The notes beneath the pieces were generated by a model. It searched no databases and was not told the DNA's origin. It was given only the letters and a program-made list of their open reading frames with translations. A DNA stretch of 64,000 bases from Lepidostoma basale (lineage: Eukaryota > Arthropoda > Insecta > Trichoptera > Lepidostomatidae). The translations under genes were made by a program, and so were the position numbers. The stretch is taken from assembly GCA_022606425.2 (NCBI GenBank), contig JAHDVF020001052.1, positions 248,001 through 312,000 on the forward strand, read 5' to 3'. Positions 42,951 through 54,578 of this stretch are shown here, one piece after another; position 1 is the first letter of the stretch; every line of letters starts with the position of its first letter.

Positions 42951-43499
42951 GAATTACAGCAAAACATATAAAAATTATATTTAATATGAACATTATTTGT
43001 ACACTTCTATCCATATGCTGTGTTTCGTAAAGGGTTCCCTGAGAATGCGTTTGAATATATGACATCCTTTTATACGATGTAATAGTAATACTTAAGTAGC
43101 ACGATATTGTGACTTTCCTCGAAGAACAACTTAAATAAGAACGGGAGAAACCTTGCTAACGTAGTGTGTCATTCGAGTGAGATTATGAGAAAACTTGTCG
43201 AAAGCGTTATGTTGTAGTTCATACAGTTTGCGAAGAATTAGTTCCAAGTTCTTGATGTTTCAAGGCGCAAAATTCATACTGTCGAGATTAATGAAATATC
43301 ACACTCTCTGTGAGTGCTTTAGCTAGAATTTTATATCATAGCGTGATAACGATTTAAATTTTCTGTTGACAGAATACTGGACCAGCTGAGACAAGATGAT
43401 TTTTTTAAGTGAAAAAAATTCTAAGAACATTTTAATAATTATATTAAAAAATGAGTTATTATCAAAAGATTTTAAATAATGATATGGTTTAGATATACG
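42951..43499. other. Spacer, nothing recognised
   Basis: No shared repeat or motif was seen. Confidence 0.4.
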
Positions 43500-43610
43500 A
43501 AACGAATGACGAGAAAAAAATGGTTAAAATGTTGTATACAAGCAGTGTGGGAGACCAAAGAAAGCATGGCTTGACCAGATTAATCAAATACTATACATTC
43601 GAAGTCATTC
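43500..43610 (+). pseudogene. RTE-like LINE scrap
   Basis: AAAAAATGGTTAAAATGTTG, GGGAGACCAAAGAAAGCATG and GACCAGATTAATCAAATACT correspond to MVKKVYV and GRPRKTWHDQINQIL, with internal deletion. Confidence 0.7.
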
Positions 43611-44404
43611 AATAAATAATCTGATATACACCATTTATTTAAACTAGTTTCCGTAAAGTGAATGCTGTTGTGATTTTCTAGACAGAATCCTAAAGTTGAA
43701 TATATTATAAAAAAGACAAGTTCCTTATTTATTTTGAAGACTCATTTGTAAACCTATAGAGGAAATATTATTTTAATAATTATTGTTACCAACGCTAAGG
43801 ATACAAAAACAGATAATTTGAAGTTCGCATGTTCTATTATTGTAACAATAATATCAACTTGTAAACATTTACACAACTCTCTTGGATACGTACAACATAG
43901 GTATTAAAATATATGTTGGTAAAACAGGGAAAAGTTAAAACATAATAAAATATATCTATCAACAATCACATACATGAACATATTAGTAGGGTAATGTAAA
44001 TTTTGTTAGTGCTTAAATATAATGTGTAAATACCGCTCTACCTAAATTCCAAATGGTAACATTCCTGCCAAAGGAATTTAATTGCCGAGTTACTCTACAT
44101 TATGTAATAGTAATCAAATTTGATATATTTCTTGAGATCCTTTGTTTGTCTATGTTCCCTGGTATTCTCATCAACCGACGTTTTGGAGATGGTTGCAGCT
44201 ATCCTGAAGACGTATTCTGCAACTATCAAAAAATGTCTAATAATTTCACGAGCCGTGAACATCCCAAGACCCCAAGATCCCAAGAAATATAATCTTATAA
44301 ACCGTAAAAATCTAAGAATAAAATATGTTTCGTATCCCAGTATAATATATTTTTCTACTACTGTTATATTCTTGGGAAAATACATATTAAATCATTATAA
44401 CTAA
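43611..44404. other. Spacer, nothing firmly recognised
   Basis: Overlapping frames of 79-96 codons on both strands near 44053-44404 share an inverted, probably foldback, stretch (GATGGTTGCAGCTATCCTGA; minus strand CTCCAAAACGTCGGTTGATG). It may be a decayed relative of the hammerhead-bearing foldbacks. Not a gene. Confidence 0.35.
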
Positions 44405-44490
44405 ACTTCCTCGGCCACCACCTTCTGTTCCCAGAAAACAATTTGCATCTTCGTCTCTATTGAGATACAATTAATCCTTGTAAAAAAAAA
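44405..44490 (-). repeat. Repeat family G terminus
   Basis: CTCGGCCACCACCTTCTGTT, CAATTTGCATCTTCGTCTCT and ATTGAGATACAATTAATCCT match the family G left end of 6370-6440 in reverse. Confidence 0.8.
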
Positions 44491-44851
44491 ACTTGAAATC
44501 GTTTGAAATATGATCTTTATAAAATAAACATTTTTTCTTCGTAAGGAAATTTGACAAAGTCTATTTTTTCTTTCTCTAAGCTATTTTTATGGCTCCAAAG
44601 AACTTTGCGATCCTGGGTCAATCCAGGCGCAGCGCCTTTAGGTCGTTTCTCACAATGGACATCCATGTTAAAGGAGGTCGCATGGTTCTCTCCTTCAATC
44701 TTCTAGTTACAGGGCCTTGTGGACAATTTACTCACTGCCCCTTCTGCTTAAATGGCCGTATCTTCGCAGACGACGTCCCCCAGCTATTTCCGCTTTGAGC
44801 GGGGGGGATTTTTAAGCTTCCTTTGATTTTATCATTTATCAGAAATACTTT

Positions 44852-45577
44852 AAGGGGTACGCCACTTTGGCACAATAGGTATAAAAATAAACTTTTTTAA
44901 CACAGCCATTATATATTATATAATAATACAATCTTATTTTATTCATGTAAAAAGTATTTTTATAAACAATTTATAATATTAAATATTAAAAAAAAAACAC
45001 TGGGGGAGATATAAGCCGATATGTAGAGCCTTGTTTTGAAAATCCTTGCTGATGGTGTATGATTTCTTTATAATGCATTATCTGTTATAAAAAAAAAACG
45101 AATTGTTTATTATTAAAAACAATAATAGCAATCAAGTGACGTAGAGATAAGGATTTAATTTTATTTGTAGATGGCAGCTGTTTGAAAAAAAACTCAAATT
45201 TTCATTGAAATTTTGAGTTAATTTTTTTTTTATAACTTTTGAATTTTAAACATATAACTTTTGAACATGTGACACCTTATCAAAAAAATCTATGTCACAT
45301 TTTAGATAATATTTTGGTAAATAACTGTTGTGAATTCTAACCAAATCGGCTCAGTAGGTCGGGACATATCATGTACACCGTTTTGAAAAAAGGAATTTCG
45401 AGAAAACCACAAAAGAAAAAAAAGTAGGACGTCGTCTTTAAATAAAATGTTTTTTTAACTACCTTAAGTCTGCGATTTATGAACCGTACACGATGTATTC
45501 TATTGTTGCTGATATGTCCTCTGATTTCTTTTGAGCTCCAGTGATTTTTTGAAAATTTCAGGGTGGCGTAACCCCTT
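44852..45577. mobile_element. Candidate non-autonomous element with terminal inverted repeats
   Basis: AAGGGGTACGCCAC at 44852-44865 is mirrored by GTGGCGTAACCCCTT at 45563-45577 (14 of 15 bases, one indel). The 726-bp interior has no ORF, but contains a hairpin AACTCAAATTTTC/GAAATTTTGAGTT near 45190-45222 and AT runs. No clear TSD was found, so the superfamily is open. A single pair of short repeats could still be coincidence. Confidence 0.45.
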
Positions 45578-46319
45578 CCAAACTTCCGTATTTTTTAGTT
45601 TTATTTTATTTGTTGGTCATTTTAAATTCATAACTTAAGTACAGAGAAATATTTAATGATTAAATGAAATAAATTTTCTAACTTTCATAATTTAAAAAAT
45701 ATAAATACAGAAATGTGAATACATTAGATGTAGACTTGGCCCATTTTACCCCTGAGGCAGGGATGTTAAAACTGAGTTTAGTACATGACGCCGGCATTAC
45801 AGTAATTTAATGTTCTTTATGTAAACTTTAATTTACAATTAAAACAAAAGTTTGCTTACTTTATGCCAACTTTAATATTTACAATTAGAAGTCAGAGTTG
45901 AGAAAAGTTAAATGTGTTCTCTCGCAAATGTACTTTGTCTGTTGACAAGTAACGTCTAGGCGCTAAAATCCCGTTTCCTTGATTACAAGGTTGCATGTTC
46001 CAAGACGCCTTTACAAAGGTTCAGATTTAGAGTCAGGTTACAAACCTAACTGTGTAGAAATTCTAAATAAAATCTCATCGAAAATAGTTGCTCCTACGTG
46101 TTAACTATTTATATGAAAATAATAGTAGATACTTTAATTATTCACTTAGACTTTGATATACTGTATTTCTTTTGTTATTATTAAAGAAAAAATCGAAGCG
46201 ATATCTTTAGTTTACTAGTTAAAAACGAAATTCTACTGAAAAATATAAATAGTAACAGTGTTCGAATGAATTAAATTCAGATTGGTAGAATAAAGTCTCT
46301 AATAATTAATAACTTAGAC
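45578..46319. other. Spacer, nothing recognised
   Basis: No shared repeat or gene signal. Confidence 0.4.
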
Positions 46320-46680
46320 AGGTGAAACATGTCATTCCCATAAATTATAATAAAACTACTAAAAAACAGATGTTTTCATTCGTATAAATAATTAATATGG
46401 ATTTATACACCATTGATCCGGAAACAATAAATTAACTTATTAAAAGTTAAGGCATTAAAACTGTGGAATTCCATAGTCATATACTTTGGGAATTAAATTT
46501 TTTTGTTTAATCAACTATTTTTTAATAAAAAATATTTAAAAAACACGACATGTTTCGGAGGATACCTCCAATTTGAAGTGTAAAAATATAACAAACAATA
46601 AAATAATTCAAATTTAAAAATGAAAATAGTGGATTTTACAAAGTTTTTTAATTACCAAAGTATAAACAATAAATTAAATG
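46320..46680. repeat. Fragments of families E and D, with a hammerhead-like motif
   Basis: Family E: GGTGAAACATGTCATTCCCA, ACAGATGTTTTCATTCG at 46321-46385. Family D: AAAACTGTGGAATTCCATAG from 46451. On the minus strand at 46583-46548 the motif has stem II GGAGG TAT CCTCC with five perfect pairs, GAAAC, AT, GTC, GTG (paired with CAC upstream). The CTGAAGA core has decayed to CTTCAAA. Confidence 0.7.
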
Positions 46681-47153
46681 AAAAAAAATCTCTATTTCAC
46701 TTTAATAAATATCTAAAGTACCTATACTATTTTGATGCAGTAGTTACGAGTATGTTGTGATGTAATTGAATTTAGTTGTAATTAAAAATGCCAAATCTTG
46801 CATGGCGTGAATTCAATGTTCTCTGGTTATATTTTACTATTAAAAAAAGGGATGATAGATGCAGCGTTGCTCTGCATCGTCTGGATTTCATATCCCATAA
46901 ATCGTCGGGATGAAGCTGCACATCCACTGCATTTAAATAACATTCTTGCCATCTGCAGTATTCTCATTTAAAATTCCACAGAATATTATACAGTCTGCGC
47001 GCTGTGTCACTTTCAAACTGAAACTTTATGATGTCCCGGTAGGTACTTGCATAATGCAAATACACAAGTACACACGTATACAGGTTGCTTAAAAATATTT
47101 TTATAACTATTATTTGAATATTCATTTTAATCGTAATAACAATAATTATAATT
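46681..47153. other. Spacer, nothing recognised
   Basis: No motif was seen. Confidence 0.4.
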
Positions 47154-47362
47154 ATAATATTAATATTCTTCTTCTTCCTTGTTGTAGACCTATGTTCTCC
47201 AGAGGGTTATTCCTCCTGTCAGGTAGATTCTAGATAGCTGTCTTCCATCTTTTAGGAGGTCTTCCACGAGGACAAGTCCTGTGAGGCTGATTATATAGTG
47301 CAATATAAGGGAGTCTGGTTGTGTCTATTCATTGTACTTGAGAATAATAATAATATTAATAT
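47154..47362 (-). mobile_element. Short LINE 3' end with candidate 13-bp TSD
   Basis: The minus strand encodes LPYIALYN and CPRGRPPKRWKTAI, then ends with an AAGGAAGAAGAAG tail. ATAATATTAATAT flanks it at 47154-47166 and 47350-47362; the duplication is exact but low in complexity. Confidence 0.65.
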
Positions 47363-47689
47363 ATAATAATAAAAATAATACGCCTACTTTTAGAGCGCCT
47401 CACATTAAGATGTGCTTTAATTCTAAAAATCTAAATGTAAAGTCTGCATCTGATATTCGCGATCGGGTAAAATGTAAAATAAAATAAGTATTTAATAATA
47501 GTAGGGTTTGAATTTAGGAATGAAATATGATAAAGATCATTTTTTAATGTTTTTTGAAATTAGAGTAATTGTTTTTCTTTAAATTCTTACAATATAACAA
47601 AACAATTTTAATATTATATATTTTTTGTACATAATTTTTAAATACATAAGTTTTTTATTGTGCACTTATTAAAAGTGTGTGTTATTATG

Positions 47690-47965
47690 AAATCAAATCA
47701 AATCAAATCAGTTTATTTATTCAAAAGACATTACAAACAGCATAAATGTTTAAGGCATCTATTGAGTACAGGTCAAATATAATATACATACAACATAATA
47801 CCAGGAACGCATTAGTGATGGTTCGACATTAGGAAGACAAAATACTTTCTAAAGTCAAGAGTATTTGTCCCCTGAACGTACTTTTACTAATATAAAAGAC
47901 GTCGATCTCCGAGGAGACCACGTTCAGCAGATAACACTTGGTGTCACTAGAGGCAGATTGGTTCT
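47690..47965 (-). pseudogene. LINE 3' end with TTTGATT tail
   Basis: The minus strand ends in TTTTGAATAAATAAACTGAT followed by TTGATTTGATTTGATTTC, a tail type common to insect LINE 3' UTRs. The upstream part (AGTGTTATCTGCTGAACGTG, CTCGGAGATCGACGTC) is the end of the coding region, frame broken. Confidence 0.7.
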
Positions 47966-48584
47966 GGCGGCCGGTATATAAATATAACAATACTTAATAA
48001 AAAAAACTTATTTCTGTGTTCTCCAAATTAATGTTTGTGAAAATACGGTTTTTGAAAAGGTACATCAACCCTTTAAGTTTTTTTAGAACACCGTGTAATT
48101 TATATATACTTAGCAATAGCACCTATGTACAGTAATTTTGTAGAGAGTAAATACTTAGCAGATTTTTATTTTACTGGAGGGACGGCTTTAGCACATTTTG
48201 AACGACAAGCATTGTCGGCTTTATCGTAATTTTATCTGGATTTCAGCAGGAATGTTAATATGAAAACTTTTAATAACTTTTGCACAGCTTGTAAAATCAT
48301 ATTCAGTATTTAATATTAACGAAAATGTCTAGTTTCTAGAAGTCTTTAACATTTTATGGAAATGATGCATTTGGGTTTTTGGGGCATTAACGAGTGTGGG
48401 AAAATAATTTTGGTGCAAGAGAACTCCCCAAAATGTTTCTCAAAAATCACATGCTCAATAATTTGAGATATTTTTTATTTATTATAATATCAAACATTAA
48501 CACCATGGAATTGATAATGACATTTTTTTTATAAAACTTGCAATGTTGGTTTAATTGTAAAGATTTTCTGGTTTGTGATTGTTT
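47966..48584. other. Spacer with a family E fragment
   Basis: GTCTAGTTTCTAGAAGTC and GGGGCATTAACGAGTGTGG near 48325-48400 are family E remnants. Nothing else was recognised. Confidence 0.4.
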
Positions 48585-48645
48585 CACATAACAGGGCAAG
48601 CCAAATTGATGCAAAGGGTGGAATGGAATGGAATATCAAATTAAA
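48585..48645 (-). repeat. Isolated LINE/SINE type 2 tail
   Basis: ATAACAGGGCAAGCCAAATT GATGCAAAGGGTGG resembles the 3' hairpin region of the LINE at 42345 on the minus strand. No body is attached. Confidence 0.55.
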
Positions 48646-48659
48646 GAGTTGATTTTTAT

Positions 48660-48850
48660 CATCTTACTGAAATCTCTTGATAGAAGTTAATTTAAATAAT
48701 AATTAAATAAACTCAAATAATTTCCAATTTTGTTTTCCAGATTGTGATCCTGGCACTGAGAGTCTGTCGATGCCATCTAGTTTGGCGAAACCGATCGCTA
48801 TTGAAATATAGAGAAAAGTGGAAGGTATTTATTATTATTTTTTAAAATTA
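48660..48850 (+). repeat. Family C element, degenerate, with hammerhead-like motif
   Basis: Outer block GAAATCTCTTGATAGAAGTT, then CTGTCGA (48764-48770), T, GCCA ... TGGC (48772-48775 with 48783-48786), GAAAC, CG, ATC, and AAAGTGGAAGGTATT. The motif keeps stem II by pairing, while most of the left arm has degenerated. Confidence 0.7.
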
Positions 48851-48944
48851 TTATTTAAAAGTGGATTAAATTTTGAATGTACTCATATATAAAATAAATG
48901 TATATAAAAGTATTTGTGTATAAGTATGCAAAATTAATTATAGT

Positions 48945-49110
48945 CAATATAGTCAATTGTTTTGGTCGAAATGCTATGATACTTGAAAACGCTTTTCATG
49001 GTATCACATTTTTTAAAATATTTAAATTTAATTTTTCCCAACAGCTGTTTCGTCAACCTACGTTGATATCATAAGGAGTTCCAGTAATTTCTTAAACTGT
49101 TAAAATTATT
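48945..49110. repeat. Family F fragment
   Basis: CAATTGTTTTGGTCGAAATG, GGTATCACATTTTTTAAAAT and CAACAGCTGTTTCGTCAACC TACGTTGATATCAT. The minus-strand motif retains GAAACAGCTGTT and the stem (ATCAAC/GGTTGA). Its core is decayed to TTATGAT. Confidence 0.7.
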
Positions 49111-49694
49111 TTTCGTAATTTTTCGAACCTTTATGAGCTTGTTCCAATGTCAATTTGAATAATTTCTTTGATAGCATTTTGAAGTTCTTTCTAGAGTTGA
49201 GTTTTATGCCAAATATTTATATTTTATATTTGGACAGTTTATAATTTTATTTATTTATTTTACTTTTACATTTTGTACATTAATTTGACAAAACAAGTTT
49301 ATGGACTGTAGTTGTCACACTAGGCATGGCCTGTATCGTGACAACTACATAAAATAGCTTGTTAGTGGAATTGTTAGTAACACGGCGGTTTGTTAGTAAT
49401 CTTATGCTAACATTGTTAAGAGACTTATCGCAACATGATGATAAAATTAAAATTAAATGCTAGGAAAGTTGTGATAATAAATTTACATACTAGGATATAC
49501 TCGTATAGGAAAACTCTTCTAAATCTAAAAGAAAAAAACATTTTCTGTCATACGTCTATGGTTGACCCCTTTACATACGAGTATTTGGTTAGAGCACGTT
49601 TAAAATTCTATAATATTAAATATGTTCCAAAATGGGGGTTATATTAACGTGATAGAACAATGCTTTAATTGTGACCTTTCGTGTATTGTATTTT
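49111..49694. other. Spacer, nothing recognised
   Basis: A 70-codon frame at 49435-49647 has no motif. Confidence 0.4.
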
Positions 49695-50430
49695 TATTCA
49701 TATATGAGTCACAAGGAAGGTGCTGAAAGTGAAGAAGAGGCCTTAACAACTTTGCAAAGCATTCTTCAAAATAACTACAACATGAAGATAAATAAAGACA
49801 AAACAAAGCTGCTGACTGTAGGCCGAACGCAACATCAGATGAGAGTAGTGATGTCTGGAGTTCTACTAAAGAACACCAAGGAGTTTTTCTACCTCGGGAG
49901 CAAAATAACATGGGACGGTCGGTCTAAGAGCGAGATCTACAGCCGTATACATCAGGCTAGCCTTACATTTAATAAAAGGTCGAAAATAATAGAATCAAAT
50001 AATATAGACCTGAAACTGAGAATACGCTTCATCAAGACCTACGTATGGAGTATCTTGATGTACGGCTGCGAGACATGGTGCCTATCCAAAAGAGATAAAC
50101 GGAGACTAGAGGCTTTTGAGATGTGATCCTATAGAAGACTATTAGGAATTTCCTGAATCACGAATGAGGAGGTTCTTCAAAGAATCGAAGGAGGAAGGCA
50201 CGTGCTCAGAACCTTGTCCGAAAGGCGTGCAAGATGGATCGGCCATGTAATACGTCAAGAAGGTCTCTTGCATGCCATAATGGAGGGTATGACCGAGGGG
50301 ACAAACTCTAGGGGACGCCCACGCCGAGAGTACCTGGAGGACCTGTCGGTGAACGTGCGCTGCTTATCATATGCAGATTTCAAAAGAGCGGCACAAGACA
50401 GGGAAGAATGGAAGAGAAGAATATAAGAAA
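49695..50430 (+). pseudogene. Second RTE-type LINE, C-terminal part, two nonsense codons
   Basis: One continuous frame: EEALTTLQSILQNNYNMKIN, DKTKLLTVGRTQ, FFYLGSKITWDGRSKSEI, LMYGCETWCLSKRDKRRLEA and FEM. TGA follows at 50124-50126, then SYRRLLGIS, a second TGA, then TNEEVLQRIEGGRHVLRTL, RARWIGHVIRQEGLLHAIME, GRPRREYLEDL and DREEWKRRI. Both stops sit where relatives have tryptophan (TGG), so each is a single G-to-A change. It lacks endonuclease and the YADD region, so it is 5'-truncated. The family is distinct from the abundant RTE of this window. Confidence 0.88.
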
Positions 50431-51165
50431 TTGCTGCAAACCAAACCCAGGATTGAAACTTTCTAACTAATTCTTATTAATGGATTCGTGTGTTTCTTTT
50501 TCATAATCAAACGATTGAGTAATTAAGAAACCAAAGCCATTGTCCTATTCTTTTCCCAGTTTTTTTAGTTACTGCCGCGACACAAAGATATTTGCTCGAT
50601 GGGCTGGATCTGATTGAGCTCCGGTTGCGTCTGTAATACGCTTTCCGTGCCTAATTAACTGGAAGCCAAGATAATCGGATTCACAGTTCACTCTATTAGG
50701 CGCAATCTGAAAATACTTCGCAGAGCCGCTTAGGAAAGGTTAACTGACGAATATGGCAGGCGAGAGCGCTTTCATCGGTAATAAACTTCGGAAGTCCTTC
50801 AACAGAAGGTTTACTCTGTAATCTTTTAATCTTTTGGTTATTGAATTCGATTTATATTGATACCGAGGAGATTTCATTTATAATTCTTTGAATTTTAGAC
50901 TGCGAACTAAACTTGGAACGGGTGGGGTTCATAGATTTTAGGACAGTAATTTTTCCACACAATCAAATCATACAATTAAAAAATAAATAATGTTAATGAA
51001 TTATTTCCATAAATCGTCATGATTTGAACCATAATTACTATTGTTCATGGTATATAGCAAACGTTCTTAACCCTTTCAGGACCACTGACCTCTTTAAAAA
51101 AAAAGTATTTTCTAACATTAATTCCAAATTTTACATAAAATGGTTACACATTATCTATGATACAT
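50431..51165. other. Spacer, nothing recognised
   Basis: A GC-richer part near 50570-50780 contains no recognisable frame. Confidence 0.4.
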
Positions 51166-51680
51166 TTATTTAAATAGTCCATTGTTTTGGCTACAATACT
51201 TTAATTTTATGAACTGTCAAAATTTAAAACGCTGTTATACGGTATCACATTTTTCTTTTTCGCGACAGCTGTTTCGCTTACCTATATTGACATCATCAGC
51301 TGTTACCTTTTTGTTTTTGTTTTTAAGAATAAAATCATATTTACATCTCCATATATCCAAATGAAGCATTACATTACGCACTTCCTTTCATACTGGTTTA
51401 AACTAGTAAATAAAATAATAATTGGTACATACTCTTAAAGTAGTCACCTACGCCAATAGCAGGAAACAAACCTACAACTTTCCGTATTTCGAATTGTAAT
51501 TCTTTACCATAAATTAATATGTTGGTGTTACAATATTTTTGTCAAAAACGAAAAAAAAAAATTGTAATACCTGCTGTTGCCAACATCGGTTAGCGAAATA
51601 GCTGTGGCGAGAAATAATCAATAATAAAATATTGTAATACCATAAAACAACGTTTTGAATTTTAACAGTTTGTCTATTTA
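51166..51680. repeat. Foldback element, family F, arms separated by a spacer
   Basis: Left arm 51172-51310: AGTCCATTGTTTTGGCTACA, ACGGTATCACATTTTTC, CGCGACAGCTGTTTCGC, GACATCATCAGC. Right arm 51565-51680: ATACCTGCTGTTGCCAAC, GGTTAGCGAAATAGCTGTGG, ATTGTAATACCATAAAACAA, TTTAACAGTTTG. The minus-strand motif (51299-51262) has CTGATGA, T, GTCAA ... TAAGC, GAAAC AGCT GTC. The plus-strand motif has CTGCTGT, T, GCCAA ... TTAGC, GAAA T AGCT GTG. A 250-bp unrelated spacer separates the arms. Confidence 0.75.
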
Positions 51681-52189
51681 ATGTTGAAAGTAAAGAAATA
51701 AAAATGTTTGCTGGGATAGTTTCTTAAATTGTTAATTGATGAATATAGTATTGCTACCGCCCTAGTAACCAGGCTATTGACCCCCTGGAAAACTCCAGCG
51801 CCTACTATGGCTGTACCGCCCCCGTTGGAAACATTACTTTTGGTAACGTACGTTTTATTTATTTTTATTTACTGACTTAAAACCAGTATATAATGTAGTG
51901 TATATAAGATAATTTGCTTCATTTGGATTTAATACAGATGTCAATAAGTTTTATTAAAAAATAAATCACTTTAGTTATCCAAAACGTATTTGTTTCAAAA
52001 ATAAAATTCGTTATCAAAAATATTAAAAATTCATTCAAAATTATATTTTACTACTTTAAGTAAAAGCGTAGAAAAAAGTAGTATATTTTATAACTACAGT
52101 TTCGCAAAAATACAAAGAATTTGAGGTCCATATTTTTATATTAATTATCTTACTATTCTAGACACTTTGTAATTCATTTGCAATGTTCT
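51681..52189. other. Spacer, nothing recognised
   Basis: No motif was seen. Confidence 0.4.
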
Positions 52190-52440
52190 TCGATTCCATA
52201 TCTTATTCTTCTTCAACTTGTTTATCGAAAGACACTGAAATGCACTCGTGCAGAAGATAGGTTCCTCCAGAATCCATCACGTTATGATACTTTGCAGACT
52301 TCTGATGGATACCGTCCCCCCGGATGACCATAAAAAAGATAGAGGGATAGCTGGGAGTCAACTACACAAGAATGGCCAGCCGGACAACAGGAACAGACCA
52401 AGGGGAAAAAGGAGAAGAAGAAGAATTAGAAGTTAGTCAC
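52190..52440 (+). repeat. Possible LINE 3' end with GAAGAA tail
   Basis: A GC-richer block ending GGAGAAGAAGAAGAATTAG. The frame reads RPRGKRRRRRIRS at the end, like the arginine-rich ends of LINE ORFs. No other motif, so assignment is tentative. Confidence 0.35.
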
Positions 52441-53139
52441 AAATCAATGATTACCATTTGAATAAATTAAAAGCATTACAATATATGATTCTTTCTTCAG
52501 ATTTTACATTCGACAATTATTTATTACCTAGTTGAAAATTCGGCACCAATGGAAAAATTTTCTAACCATCCACCGTTAAAATTCGTATTATCGAATCGAA
52601 ATCCTTTATTAATCCCTTTAAAGGATTTTAATACTCAGGAATTATATCCAACCAGACTTTTAAATCTTGTCTAAGTTGTAATAAATTTTCATTACTGGTT
52701 GAGTTATATCCTCCCCTATAAAAGTTATTTTTGATTACCCACTCAACTGAATAATTTATCCAAACTTAAACGTAGTTCGAATAACTTTAGAGTAAAGTTT
52801 AAACAAACTGTTTTTATTTCGTTATTTAACTTTATGAACTAGAGGGGTTAAATTGAAACAAATAATGTTTTTGATAACTTTTAAATTACATAAATTAGAA
52901 TCGAACATAAAACTACTGATTAAAATGAAATATTTTAAATAAACTTAATCGTATTAATTATACACAACTAACGTAGATAAAAACGTTAAAATTAAGTATT
53001 ATTTAAATATTACAAGATAATCCATTGTTTTGGCGGAAACACTTTGATTCCAAGTTACAAGGAGAATTAGAAAACTATTTCAAATTTTCATTAGTCTTCG
53101 AACTATTGTCTTAAAAACGTTTTAATAAAGATTTACTTT
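52441..53139. other. AT-rich spacer with a family F terminus
   Basis: ATCCATTGTTTTGGCGGAAA CACTTTGAT at 53021-53050 is a family F end. The rest shows nothing. Confidence 0.45.
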
Positions 53140-53560
53140 GCATTTGGGCAATCAGTTTTACAGTACGGAATTGTTGGCTGGGGAGGCGCTTTCAAGACTC
53201 ATTTCAAGGCTTTGGAAGTTGCTCAAAGAAGGCTCTTAAAAATTATCATCAGAAAACAGTTAGACTTTTCCTCAGCCGAATTGTTTAAGCAGTTCAACGT
53301 GAAGAGGGTTAGTGAACTTTATAAGAAAAATGTGCTGCTGAAGATTTTAAAAACTAAAAACAGAAAATAATTACTTTGCCTTGAGTCAGCAACCAAGGAG
53401 CAAAGGAAGCATTATATTAAAAAAAAAGTAAATACAGCCACAGCCCAGCATCATTTTGAATTCATTGGATCAATTTTTTTAATGCCCTGTCTGAAGAACT
53501 AGGTCTCATACAGTGAATATAAACTTTTAATAAAAAACTTAAAAACTTGAAATCTTAGTG
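53140..53560 (+). pseudogene. Jockey/CR1-like LINE C-terminal fragment
   Basis: A frame without an internal ATG start reads QYGIVGWGGAFKTHFKALEV AQRRLLKIIIRKQ, then SAELFKQFNVKRVSELYKKN before a stop at about 53370. The block YGI..WG......L...Q.R.LK.I is the hallmark of the region after the reverse transcriptase in Jockey/CR1-type elements. Further homologous sequence continues in broken frames. Confidence 0.7.
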
Positions 53561-54049
53561 AACGGCGACTCTTTTGGTGACATACATTTTAGTGATAACT
53601 AAGACATGACTTTGGTCCCATTTAGGAAAAATTCCTCCTGATACTCCTCTCCTTAACACAAGGAATTTCCTTCATAAGGGGAGGAAAAGAAACGAAACAA
53701 AAACAAAAAATATATATTTCAACATTATTAACTGTTGAAATAGAAAACTTTGTTATAAATATCACAATTGATCAATATTTTTTCGTTGAATTTTAAAACG
53801 AAAATGTTTTTAATATATTTTATACTAGAGGGGAATAACTAGGAATTTGATTGTTGATGATATTTTTTCGCACTTTTTTGCTAAATTTTTTTTTAGATTT
53901 TCAAATTTCAATTATTTTTTGGATAATAACTCTAAAAAAATTGTTTTCTTGATTCGAAATGATGGTCAAAATTAATGCATATTCAGAGAATATGCTTCTA
54001 TTTTTATTTGATATTTTTTATGTATTTAGTTGATTGTGACCTGACGATA
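53561..54049. other. AT-rich spacer, nothing recognised
   Basis: No motif was seen. Confidence 0.4.
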
Positions 54050-54578
54050 CTAACGCTTGACGCTTCAAATGTCTTAATACGGTTGTTTGGTTGACTCCCG
54101 CTTCAAATGTCTTAATACGGTTGGTTGGTTGACTCCCATCATCGACGCGATCTCCCTGGTGGTTAGACGTGGATTGGTGTCAATTATGACTATTAACTTG
54201 TCGTCATCAGACTTCAATGGCCGCCCGGTACGTGGTTTATCAATTAGTGAAAAATACCCAGATCGGAATTTTGTAAACCATCTTTGTACCTGTCAAACTT
54301 TGATGACATCTGGTTTTTGGTTGCCACACTCGCGGTGTCTTTACGAAATTCATAAAGTAAACAATGACGTAAATTCACTTTATTGATCCACATTTTGAAA
54401 AAATACAAGGGCTTTTCACTGTACTCTGGCCAGGCCAAAACTGAATAGAAAGTAGAGGGAAAGCATCCTTTATACAATGGAAACATTCAAATGAAGATAC
54501 TATTCATCATTTCTAAAGAAAATTTTTTTTTACCTAGGATCATAAAAAAACGGTCATAACTTTTGCTTCAACCCAATA
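54050..54578 (-). pseudogene. Mariner transposase N-terminal fragment with 5' inverted repeat
   Basis: The minus strand starts near 54576 next to a TA, with an end CCCA-type repeat (TGGGTTGAAGCAAAAGTTAT GACCG). The ATG is at 54393: MWINKVNLRHCLLYEFRKDT ASVATKNQ, a frameshift, then DKPRTGRPLKSDDDKLIVII DTNPRLTTREIASMMGVNQP TVLRHL. These are the two helix-turn-helix DNA-binding units and the GRP(R/K)-type linker of mariner transposases. The catalytic D,D34D half is missing. A 38-bp tandem duplication ends the fragment. Confidence 0.9.
54061..54136. repeat. 38-bp tandem duplication inside the mariner fragment
   Basis: CTTCAAATGTCTTAATACGG starts at 54063 and again at 54101. The two units differ at one or two positions (GTTTGG versus GGTTGG). 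It duplicates the codons around VNQPTVLRHL. Confidence 0.9.

Noticed and set aside
50202..50426. Separate 74-codon gene
   Set aside because: It continues the frame of the LINE pseudogene upstream after the second nonsense codon.
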